From: Ichthyophis bannanicus
Taxonomy: Eukaryota > Chordata > Amphibia > Gymnophiona > Ichthyophiidae
Direction: 5' to 3'
Assembly (NCBI GenBank): GCA_033557465.1
Contig: CM066035.1
Span: 917,734,235-917,798,234, forward strand
DNA length: 64,000 nucleotides
Shown here: piece after piece, positions 11,691 to 20,139 of the stretch
Layout: the number at the start of each line of letters is the position of its first letter
How positions within the stretch are numbered: the first letter of the stretch is position 1
Translations under genes and position numbers: made by a program
Notes under the pieces: model-generated
The model's database searches: none
What the model was told of the DNA's origin: nothing
What the model saw: the letters and a program-made list of their open reading frames with translations, nothing else

Positions 11691-12473
11691 TCTGCCGGTC
11701 TCCATTTCTGCCCTCCGCTGAGTCCTATGCTTTCTTTCCTGTCGTTTGTCTGCTTTACTTTTCACTATCTTCTCTGAAGGGACACTAATTAGATTCTCAT
11801 GTGTGGGAAGCTCATTTAGTGCCTCATCTGCTGGTTCCTCTATCTCCCCTAGGGGTTCATCTTTCCCTTCTGGGGGTTCCTTCTCTTCCTCTGGGGGTTC
11901 AGCTTTTGCCTTTGAGGTTCCTGCTTGGGATCTAGTGGAGACCATACCTGTCTTCATGTGTAGGCCCTTCTCCATCCCTCTGCGAAACTGGGGCCAGTCC
12001 CTACCCAGTACAATATCATGGGGCAACTTAGGGATTACTGCCACTAGCACCTCCTTCTGTGTACCTAACCCTTTTACTGAAAGTTTGTACAGAGGGTAAA
12101 AGGAAGACGCTCCGTGTATACAACGGATCTTAACCCTGCCTTCTGGTTGACTCAGTGCTGACCCACTGCGGGCTTCTATGGTCTGCCAGAGTTTTCTCGA
12201 AACCATACTTTGGTCTGCACCCGAGTCAAGCAAGGCACTGGCTAAAACACCCTGAACCTCCACATTCAGAAGAAAACCTTCTTGTGCGTGTTTACCATTA
12301 GCAATTATCAGTGCTGTACGCATCATACAATCCTTTTTCAAATGACCTGCTTTACCACACTTATAACATTTTCCTCGTTCCCATTTACTTTCTCTCCCTG
12401 GCAGACAATTGGTTACATGTTTCACATTTGGTTTCAACTCCTTTTCTGATTTTTCAAAGTTTGCCTCTCCCAA
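11682..12473 (-). CDS. Gypsy nucleocapsid zinc knuckle plus aspartic protease
   Basis: A 263-codon frame following the capsid-like part. It starts in a basic Lys/Glu-rich linker and has a retroviral-type zinc knuckle, CYKCGKAGHLKKDC (about residues 36-49), that would bind the element's RNA. The protease active-site motif LLDSGADQSMV follows at about residues 81-91, and DIVLGRDW near residue 153 matches the flap-distal 'I-x-G-R-D' of retropepsins. The last 80 residues are an acidic then basic linker, rich in Pro-Glu. The frame is displaced relative to the capsid frame, overlapping it by about 20 bases, so it needs a frameshift or carries an indel. Its end sits at the seam with integrase, where RT would stand in a standard gypsy element. 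Confidence 0.85.
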   Translation of the reverse strand: MGEANFEKSEKELKPNVKHVTNCLPGRESKWERGKCYKCGKAGHLKKDCMMRTALIIANGKHAQEGFLLNVEVQGVLASALLDSGADQSMVSRKLWQTIEARSGSALSQPEGRVKIRCIHGASSFYPLYKLSVKGLGTQKEVLVAVIPKLPHDIVLGRDWPQFRRGMEKGLHMKTGMVSTRSQAGTSKAKAEPPEEEKEPPEGKDEPLGEIEEPADEALNELPTHENLISVPSEKIVKSKADKRQERKHRTQRRAEMETGRRC

Positions 12474-13207
12474 TACGCTTAGAGCGCCCCCCTTTTGGTT
12501 TACTAACCAACTCTGCCTCGAGATATCGTTTCGTAAGGAGGGCGGCCTCTGCTGTGGTCTGGCAACTTTGCAAAATCAAAAAAGCACGTATTTCTTTAGG
12601 AACTGCTTCCATATATTGTTCCAACACAATAGCATCAATTACTGATTCAAGGGTTTTTCCTTCAGGAGCGAGCCATTTCCAGGCTAAGCTCCGTACCCTT
12701 TGTACCAAAGCCTTAGGTGTTTCATTTGGCTTTAGCTTAGTAGCTCTCAACATTCTTCTATAGACCATAGGTGTCAAACCCAACCTATCTCGAATAACTT
12801 TCTTGAACTCCTCATAGCTCGTCACAAGAGCAGCGGGCATGGCTTTATAGGCCGCTAAGGCCTCTCCCGTTAGGGACGTCGCAAGCCTAACTGCCCATTG
12901 TTCTGGCGGCCACTTCACATTAAGGGCAACTCTTTCGAACGCCTTGATAAAGCTGTCTATATCATCATTAACTGTAAGTTGTCCAAAAGCTAAAGTCTCA
13001 CAGTGCTGTGGTCCTATTACATAGGTATGTGCGGGTCTTGCTTGTCCTTCCGCCTTCTGGCCGGCAAGCAAAGCCTGGACCAAAGTCCACAATCGGTTTT
13101 TGCTGGGCCTGGAGTGTTGCAGCAGCCTGTTCCTGGGCGTGCTGAGACATCTCCCGCTGTTTTTCAAATAGGGAGGCCATCCAACGGAACATCTCCTGCG
13201 GATCCAT
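12454..13207 (-). pseudogene. Gypsy Gag with SCAN-like capsid region, frameshifted
   Basis: Gag would form the particle that packages element RNA. The likely start at 13207 reads MDPQEMFRWMASLFEKQREM and continues in a Gln-rich coiled segment. A frame change near 13040-13090 leads into the main block (about 13040-12454), with DDIDSFIKAFERVALNVKWP, EQWAVRLATSLTGEALAAY, ETPKALVQRVRSLAWKW and VLEQYMEAVPKEIRAFL. This is the pattern of SCAN domains, which are known to derive from gypsy (Gmr1-like) Gag. The leader between the primer site and the start is about 360 bp. The block ends at a stop at 12454 where the zinc knuckle frame begins. Confidence 0.82.
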
Positions 13208-13564
13208 CTCTCATGCTTTCTTCTGCAGAGAAACAAATGAAAGAAAAGGCCCACCAAGTGCGGCACTACCACTGTGTTTTCAGACTGTCTAGCTGGGGTG
13301 TTGGTTATGAGCTCTCTTTCTCACCAGAATCCCCTACACCCATGCCCAAATACCATTTACCTGAGCATAGTGTAGATTCAGGCCTTGAAAAGGGGTCTTT
13401 TCGCTGGTCTCCGGTCCCTCTGGCCGATACTGCCAGCGATCTCCCACTCTGCTCCTCAGCCCACAGCTTTGCAGCTTTGGTTGCTTCCATTGAAAAACCT
13501 TTGGTGTATCTCCTGGAGTTTTTCCACTTGTATCCTCTTATATATTCATAAGTTCTACACAAAA

Positions 13565-13582
13565 ATCCTGCCAACTACGCCA
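13565..13582 (-). promoter_or_regulatory. Primer binding site, tRNA-Ser type
   Basis: On the minus strand TGGCGTAGTTGGCAGGAT lies two bases inside the 5' LTR. It is complementary to the 3' end of a vertebrate serine tRNA (acceptor strand ending CGACTACGCCA) with one C-to-T difference at a CpG. The tRNA assignment is from recalled tRNA-Ser sequence and should be checked. Confidence 0.8.
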
Positions 13583-13995
13583 CTTGTCATATGCCCCCCA
13601 GCCCTCCGCCTAGGGGTCAGAGGGTTGGGGCTGGCATGATGTCCTTTATGCAGAAAATGACTATAGCTTTTACTTCCGCTATGCCTTATGGGAGTGGTAG
13701 TTTTTAGTCCTCTGATAAAAGGATAGCCGTGAGTCGAGTGTTAGGCAAAAATTGACAAGAAAATGTATTCCCCTTCCCAAACAGACTTAGTGCAGAACAA
13801 ACAGTACTCTTTACAGGAGCTTTGCTTGAAGGTTATTTACAGAAACAAAATAGCTGTATTTTCATACTCCTGGCTTCCAATACGTGCAAGGTATTTTTCT
13901 CTATAACAAAGTAGCAAATCAAAACAGCTTCTTCTTTTTCCTCAAAGAAGAAGATTCCTTTCCTCTGCTTTATCTCAGCTCATTCACTCAAATCT

Positions 13996-14424
13996 TTAGC
14001 GAAGAGATTTAATGTTGTCTGCGAGACAGAGCGTACAATCCATTGGAATTTCTTCTGAGTCAGCAGAATTAAATTCCCATTGCATCTTCTCAACCTCAGG
14101 GCTTACTGAGCTTTGTTTCAAACTGTTACTGCTAGGCTGGGAATAACCTCTCTCTAAGAACTGGGGTGTTTCCCCTGGGTACAGTTCTAGATGGTGAGGT
14201 TTTGTAAGGTTTGTGGCTGTGGGGATTCTTCCCTGGGTCTCCCCTAGTTCTTTCCAGCTGCTAGGCAATGCTTTATACCTTTCTGCATTTAATTCCTGCC
14301 CAAAGCACTGCCCTAGCTCTTTAGTACAAGCTGAGCCTCTTGACTTCCCTGGTTTAGTGTTAGGTTCCCACCTGTATAGACCTTGAGACCTTTCCTCCGG
14401 CAGTGAGATCTGAAGGGCTCCCAA
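13996..14424 (-). CDS. LTR-encoded 142-codon reading frame of unknown function
   Basis: An open frame inside the 5' LTR, downstream of the TATA-like box, so it would be the first frame in the element's RNA. The predicted protein is hydrophilic with no signal peptide or membrane segment. Its C-terminus is acidic: MQWEFNSADSEEIPMDCTLC, then about a dozen residues to the stop. The same type of ending occurs in the LTR frames at 32836-33849 and 54914-55204, although the rest of those LTRs is hardly alignable by eye. I recognise no domain. It may be a small accessory protein or a chance frame in purine-rich LTR DNA; the shared ending favours coding. Confidence 0.5.
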   Translation of the reverse strand: MGALQISLPEERSQGLYRWEPNTKPGKSRGSACTKELGQCFGQELNAERYKALPSSWKELGETQGRIPTATNLTKPHHLELYPGETPQFLERGYSQPSSNSLKQSSVSPEVEKMQWEFNSADSEEIPMDCTLCLADNIKSLR

Positions 14425-14703
14425 TTCTCTCCGTCTAGGCAGGTTCCTAGTAACTGGCTGTGCCTTCTCTCCTTCTACTCGGTTAGTCTCACTTCTCGAA
14501 CTACAACCAGGTTCTTCACAGAGTCTCCAACCTTCTGAAGTCTCTGAGCCTCTCCACTTCTCTGAAGCTCTCAGTGTGCCAGTCTCTCCTTCTTGGCCAC
14601 TGCTTCCTTCTCTGCCACTCCTTCCAGCTCTTTGCTTTCTGCCAGGCCTTCTGCTTCCCTCCTTCTCTGCCTCCTTCTCCTCCCTTCCTGGAGCTACTGA
14701 GCA

Positions 14704-14716
14704 GTGTTTATATTTC
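14704..14716 (-). promoter_or_regulatory. Putative TATA box of the gypsy LTR
   Basis: AAATATAAAC on the minus strand, about 230 bp inside the 5' end of the LTR. The same site is kept in the other LTR at 10111-10119. It is called by sequence resemblance only. Confidence 0.4.
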
Positions 14717-15029
14717 CCTCTCTGAAGCTTGGCTCGGCTTTTTTAAGCAGGTGAGAGTAATCAAACTCCAAGCTTGCTGCTACGTCAGAGCTTGGGTGTG
14801 TCAGCTCAACTGCTCCCTCTCTCTGCTTGCTTCTCTTGTGCAGACCCTGAGCTGTGTGTGTTGGCTGACTGTCATTTTTAAAGGTAAAATCCACCTTTCT
14901 TTCTACTTCCATAGGCTCTGCCTGTGCTTCTGTATTACAATGTACATAAGAATGTATAATAGCGCATGATGTAAATAGCTCAACAAGAATCTAATATACA
15001 CCACCACAAACACACTTTCTATATCACTG

Positions 15030-15138
15030 CATGAACACACTTGAACCACTCTTATGATTGTTTGCTGTGGAGACCACCTTGATTGAAGGAGAAGGCGGTA
15101 TAGAAATACTTTTAAATAAATAAAATAAATAAATAAAT
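15030..15138 (+). mobile_element. L2-like LINE 3' tail
   Basis: ACCACCTTGATTGAAGGAG, then GGCGGTATAGAAATAC and TAAATAAATAAAATAAATAA, give a forward L2-like tail. No coding part remains. Confidence 0.8.
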
Positions 15139-15443
15139 ATTTATAGTTAGTTAAGTCAGTTGCATAGAATGAGTTATTAAATATTACCTGTTACTTACCT
15201 GTTCCTGTACTGAAACTGTGAAAGGAGAGGCCAAAACTTACAGTGTTGCATATTATCTGAAGAGAACTGGATACACCCGTTAATATAACGTTAAATGCAA
15301 ATTACCATATGGCTGAATATTATTTTTCTGAAAAGGAAAATGCTATTATTTTGTGTATGTGTGTGTTGCTGGCAGCAGTGCCAACCACATAAATGTTTTT
15401 TTTTAATCTGAGGCAGTTGAATAGATAATTTTGGAAGCATAAA
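15139..15443. other. No gene recognised
   Basis: AT-rich spacer between a LINE tail and the left end of the first DIRS element; a short GT run near 15353-15365 and a T run at 15394-15402. Confidence 0.45.
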
Positions 15444-15856
15444 TTGTTCTCTGGCAACAAGCAGGAAGTCAGTCCTCACATATGGGGGACGTCAGCGATG
15501 ACAGAGCTGGCACGAAAGCATTTCCCCAACTTTCAAAGAATACCTTTGGGAGATGCATGCATGATCCTCTTCCCTTCCAAGTGTGCCATCTTGCTTCAGT
15601 CTCCTTTTTTCTGTGGAGCCCACTGGACCTCTGTCCCATTTCCCCTGGAAAAAATGTCTCTTTTTGTCCATAAGTATACTTTTTCCTGGTACGCGTACCA
15701 GTTCCTCTTCCTGGAACCAAGCCAGCTCGCCTCGGCTTCACCCTCGGGTTCGTTTTCTTGTTTTTTCACAAGGTGGTCATCGATCGGTGCTTCATGCCCT
15801 TTTATGGTCAGGAGGCCTTAGACCCTTGCCCGGGCTCAAGGGCCCATTTTTTTCCC

Positions 15857-17815
15857 ATGTCCTCCAGCAACTTCAAAAAATGTGATCGGTGCAATAAGAT
15901 GATGTCTCTCACCGACCTACGTAACTGCTGCCTCAGACCGGACCATGACAACTCGGGCTGCGACCTTTGCAAGTCCATGTCACAAAGGCCATCAAGAGCT
16001 GTCAGTTGCAGCATGAGAAGTTCTTCCATAGATCTGACTGCACCAGAGTCTCTGGTGACATCACGCTTTGGGGCCCCCTCCAGTACCTCAGTGCCCTGCG
16101 ATGCCAGGGCTGCCTTGGAGTCCTACAGCCACGGGTTCTCTGAGAGGAACTCCCCGGAGGTGGAACACAATAAAAGCTCAAAAACCTTGAAGGCCGCCTC
16201 GGAGGATAGGTCTGGAAAAGTGGGTAAATCCCACACCAGGCCCCCAATCCCTGGCATGAGTCCGAGGTGTCGAAGTGGGAGTGACGTCACAAGCTATCCC
16301 GGAAGGAGTCATCAGCATCGGCGACCAGCCTTAGACCCCTGAGGCCATCCTGGTCGAGGACTCCCCCTTGATAGAATCAGTGCCAGGCCCAAAGTCATTG
16401 GTGCCTGTATCGAAGGCTGCGGAGCCACCTGCCATGGAGTGCAGGATGGCGGCCTTGGAGCACAGTATCATTGCCCTCCTGGCCCAGCAGCAAGCACTGA
16501 TCTCTGGTTCATACACCCCGATGACTGGACCCTTGACCTCAAGGGCCTCCTCGGTCGTTGAGCCGATCCTCGAGCACCACCAGCCTCGAGAGACCCATCA
16601 GCTTCGGATGATATCCCCATCCCATTCCTCAGGGCATCGTTCCTCTATGGTGAGTACATGCAGCTCAAACAGCAGGTCCTCCAGAGGCCATGGGCTGTTT
16701 GGCTCAGGGCCCAACCACAAGAGCTGCGGAGTCATGGATTCTTCCTCTGACTTTGTCAGATTTGGAGACCGAGGACGAGGAGTCCCCAGACACCTGGTGA
16801 CAACGAGATGTGCCCTCAGACCCATCTCCTCTGGTGTCCCGATGCCGTTCCCACCCGAGGTTGTTGCCGTCCTTGACTTTGTGCAAAGACACTTGTATTT
16901 GAGACCAAGGCGGAGGAGGAGCCCCGCATGGAGGAACTGGAGATCCTCCAGTATAAGACCCCTCCGAAGGAGCCCTCACAGTGCCCATCCCTCCGATCCT
17001 CGAGTGCCTCCTCTTCCTTATGTGGGAAACACTGCCCTTTGTGAGCAGACAGCTCGACTACATGTACTGAATCTATCGAAGCCCAGGTTTCCAAAAGACC
17101 CAGCCCCCTCACAATTCAATAGTAGTCGAGTTGGCCATGCATTGATTCAAGAGTCAAAAGACTTATTCCTCAATGCCCCTGACTAGAGAGGCCCGGATCT
17201 TGGACGCCCTCGGCCGAAAATGTTACCAGAGCTTTATACTGGTTTGCTGAGTCTAATCCTACCAGTTGTACATTGGGATGTACCTCAAGGAACTGGCAAG
17301 GGAGCTCGCCATTTTCTCAGCAGGCCTGGATGGGGAACCTCTCCAGCAGTTCAAAACACTGACCTCAGCAGTTAAGCAGTACTTGAAGTTCCTGTCTCTG
17401 GCAGCAAACAATGGCTTCAAATCTTCAGCCAGACTGGCTGCCATGGGCATTGGGGCCCAATGCTAAGCATGGCTGCAGTCGTTTGGGTCCAAGACCAACT
17501 CATCGATGTCCCTTGCACCGGAGAGAACCTCTTTGGAAAACCCATGTCAGACAAGGTTGCAGAGATAGAGACTGAGTTCCTAACAAGGACCAAACTCTCT
17601 AAAAAGACCTCAGTGCACTCCCGTAAGAAAGCTCCGGGGAAGAAGCCTTTCTTCCCAAGGAAAAAGGGGGTATTTGGTAATGCCCCACTGTACCAGGCAT
17701 TCTCTGCCCTACAGCAGGGACAACATACCAAGGGACAAGGACATGGCCCCCATAAGCCTAAGACCCCTAAACCCCAGGCACTGGCCCTGGCCCAGCCTGG
17801 ATGGAGCTTTTGACT
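15857..17815 (+). pseudogene. DIRS Gag-like protein, decayed
   Basis: The start at 15857 opens with FKKCDRCNKMMSLTD, followed by a Cys/His cluster ending GCDLCKSM, a zinc-binding-like N-terminal motif found in all DIRS copies here. The middle is Ser/Pro-rich and low in conservation, with a GPDH segment diverged. Near 16430-16500 is the ALEHSIIALLAQQQALISG helix. The conserved C-terminal helical domain appears in another frame: YIGMYLKELARELAIFSAG (about 17266-17325) and LKFLSLAANNGFKSSARLAA after it. Frames change several times and stops occur in each. The domain is the type that gave rise to the LAP2-alpha exon in mammals. Confidence 0.8.
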
Positions 17816-17849
17816 CCTTGAGAATGGCCTCCTCTCCCCCAGGAGACTC

Positions 17850-18530
17850 TCAGCACCCACAAGGGGGCATCTGGCCTGTTTGTCCACAGGTGGTCCTCCA
17901 TCACCACCGATTCCTGGGAACTGCAATTAGTCAAGGAAGGTTACCCCCTCTAACTGCAACAGACTCCTCCCTCTTTCTTCTCAGAAGAACCAGTAAGGCA
18001 TTTCCTTCACCAGACCCTGCTCCTCACTGAGCTCACAGGTCTCCTCGAAGACAAAGCAGTGGAGCCGGTGCCCAAACAACTCTTGGGCAAAGACTTCTAC
18101 TCCAGGTATTTCCTCATTCCCAAGTGCACAGGGGGCCTCAGGACCTATGAAACTTGAACAGATTCCTGCTGAGGGAGAAGTTCAAAATGCTTTCCCTTAG
18201 AACACTGCTGTCATACCTCCAGCCAGGGGACTGGCTATGCTCCTTAGACCTGAAGGATGCTTAAACACACATCCTCATCCACTTTGGTGGCGGACAGCAT
18301 TGCCCTTGCCTATGAGTAGGCTGGGATCTCACTGGACCACCGGATCATGGCACACCACATCAGGGCCATGACTACCTCTATGGCAAATCTGTGTTCCGTA
18401 CCTGTGACAGAAATCTGCCAGGCAGCCACCTGGTCTTCAGTACATACCTTCGCAGCTCACTACTGCCTGGAGAGGGAGTCACGATAGGACAGTGCCTTTG
18501 GCCAGGCTGTAGTCCGCAATCACTTCGGGG
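17850..18530 (+). pseudogene. DIRS RT start fused by deletion to recombinase C-terminus
   Basis: From about 17850 the plus strand encodes the N-terminal part of a DIRS RT (VEPVPKQLLGKDFYSRYFL near 18060-18117, then KCTGGLR), broken soon after by frameshifts around 18140-18200. At about 18270 the sequence passes directly into the recombinase end: LVADSIALAYE, AHHIRAMTTSMANLCSVP and ATWSSVHTFAAHYCLERES, with the HxxR motif and a Tyr near the C-terminus. The loss removes the RT active site and RNase H. The gene is dead, and the copy is non-autonomous. Confidence 0.78.
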
Positions 18531-18707
18531 TTTAGGCAACTCCTGCCCTCCGACCCTTCTGTGTTCAGGCTACCGGAGTGCTGGTTCCCCATTGGACATT
18601 TGGGTCTTGCGAGAGTCTCTCAGTTGGGGCTCAACTGCTGCAGCGCATGACTCACCTTCTCTGGTTCCGGTGGCATTTTGTACAGGTTTTCGGTAGCCTG
18701 TAGCTGG

Positions 18708-18830
18708 GGAATCCCATATGTGAGGACTGATTTCCTGCTTGTTCCTGGAGAAAGCATAGTTACTCATCTGTATCAGGTGTTCTCTGGGGACAGCAGGAAT
18801 CAGTCCTCACAACCCTCCCTCCTCGCCTTG
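18708..18830. repeat. DIRS internal complementary region (first copy)
   Basis: CCCATATGTGAGGACTGATT joined through TTCCTGGAGAAAGCATAGTT to ACTCATCTGTATCAGGTGTT, then CTGGGGACAGCAGGAATCAG. The first half is complementary to the element's left terminus and the second to its right terminus, so it templates completion of the ends and records the circle junction. Confidence 0.85.
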
Positions 18831-19066
18831 GAGTTGCTTCTTTACCGTATCTTATTTTTGCCATCTTAGCTATGTCATTAGACTGAGGCAAGATGGCATC
18901 CTTGGGCGGGAAGGGGACCACGCATGTGTGGTGCATCTCCCAAAATCTTTCGTCGAAAGCTGGGGAGATGCTTCTGCACGGGCTTCGTTGGCGCCGACGT
19001 CACCCATATGTGAGGACTAATTCCTGCTGTCCCTGGAGAACAGCTGTTACAGGTGAGTAACTTCAT

Positions 19067-20139
19067 TTTATATGCCCAGAATTAGGCATCCAAAAAAGGG
19101 GCAAGATTTGGGGCATTCTGAGGGTGGCACCACTTATATGTCTAAACGGTGGTATTCAATGGTAAATGTAAAAGTTATGCATCTAGATAGCTCACACAAA
19201 TGGCAGGCATAACTGAAACATCTAACTTACTACCTGTTTAGGCAGAAACACCATATATAATTTGAAATGTGTATCACTGAACTTAAAAACATCTGAGTGA
19301 GGCGTTTGAAATTAAACGTTCACAATGACAAATAGAGGTGATTTTACAAGGAGCAAAACAAAGTTATATGCCATGAATGAGCATAAAGCATGATTTCCAA
19401 GTGCGGATGGACCTTTTTGCATAAACTTTAGGCAGTTTCCACTTTGTAAGTATATACATTAAGCCGATGATGCATACTTGCGGTGCGGTGTGCACAGGGT
19501 GGAGCTTGAGCGCAGCATAAATTTGTGCACATTCTTTAAAACTCTAGGTGCAGGCATTTACGCCAGCCCTAGAGCTGTTGTAGGTGCCTGATGCCTAGTT
19601 TTTACCTACATTTTTGACCACTTACACCCCTATTTTATAAAGAAGAGGAGGCACCTACTTTTCTTTATAAAATCGGTTTTAGATAAGTGCATTCCGCGTA
19701 CCTAAAACTAGGCGTCCAGTTATAAAATTGCCTTCAAAGCGTCTTTTCTTCTTTCTTTTTAGTATTTAGTTCATCCCTTTCCAGTATCAAATCAAGGTGA
19801 GTTACAAGCAGGTGCTATAGATATTTTCCTGTCTCTGGAAGACTGACAATCTAAGATTATACCTGAGGCAATGGAGGATTAAGTGACTTGCCCAAGGCTA
19901 CAAGGAGTATCAGCCACCGCAATTTGGACACATCCCTTAACTGTGAATTTTCAGTGCAGTATATGTATCGTGGTGCTGAATATTCTTACAGGCCGCCCTG
20001 GATATATCCAGATGGTGCCTCAGTGGAGAAAGAACAGAGTTTGGGTGTTCTGCCTAACTCTATGGATAACCAGTGAAATTCAGCCCCTGTTATATACTGT
20101 ATGTGTATTCAGTGCCACTGCTTCTATGGATAGCAGTGC
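19067..20139. other. Non-coding stretch with old repeat traces
   Basis: No gene is seen. A small inverted repeat, ATTTTATAAAGAAG against CTTTTCTTTATAAAAT, lies at about 19632-19673. At 19770-19910 are CAAATCAAGGTGAGTTACA and GTGACTTGCCCAAGG, typical of old reverse LINE 3' ends in vertebrates. The assignment is weak. Confidence 0.4.

Larger units (their letters stand above)
13585..14939 (-). repeat. 5' LTR of the gypsy element
   Basis: Begins TGTCATATGCCCCCC and ends TGTATTACA on the plus strand; 1355 bp. It would carry the promoter. A TATA-like element is at 14706-14714, and a possible AATACA polyadenylation signal (minus strand) is near 13767. These would place R between them, about 0.9 kb, an unusually long R if real. 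Confidence 0.93.
9029..14943 (-). mobile_element. Ty3/gypsy LTR retrotransposon lacking RT and RNase H
   Basis: Two long direct repeats (9033-10343 and 13585-14939), each TG...CA, enclose a minus-strand gag-protease-integrase region. ATGT at 9029-9032 and 14940-14943 is the 4 bp target duplication. The primer site is two bases inside the 5' LTR and a purine tract abuts the 3' LTR. The two LTRs differ by about two dozen substitutions by eye plus deletions of about 38 and 6 bp in the 3' LTR, so the insertion is moderately old. About 3.2 kb of internal sequence remains. No reverse transcriptase or RNase H is present in any frame, so mobilisation would have needed a partner element. Confidence 0.92.
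15444..19066 (+). mobile_element. DIRS1-like element, internally deleted
   Basis: The left terminus reads TTCTCTGGCAACAAGCAGGA and AGTCAGTCCTCACATATGGG (15447-15486). The right terminus ends ATATGTGAGGACTAATTCCTG then CTGGAGAACAGCTGTTACAG (to about 19055). The region 18708-18830 is the internal complementary region. Gag occupies 15857 to about 17815, the start of RT runs to about 18280, and the frame there jumps to the C-terminal part of the tyrosine recombinase. About 2 kb of RT, RNase H and recombinase, present in the copy at 35785-41515, is therefore missing. DIRS elements integrate by recombinase and leave no target duplication, and none is seen. Confidence 0.9.

Noticed and set aside
11746..12099. 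Ser-rich plus-strand frame
   Set aside because: Shadow of the protease linker on the opposite strand.
13003..13551. 182-codon plus-strand frame
   Set aside because: Antisense to the gypsy gag leader and Gag start, with no recognisable domain.
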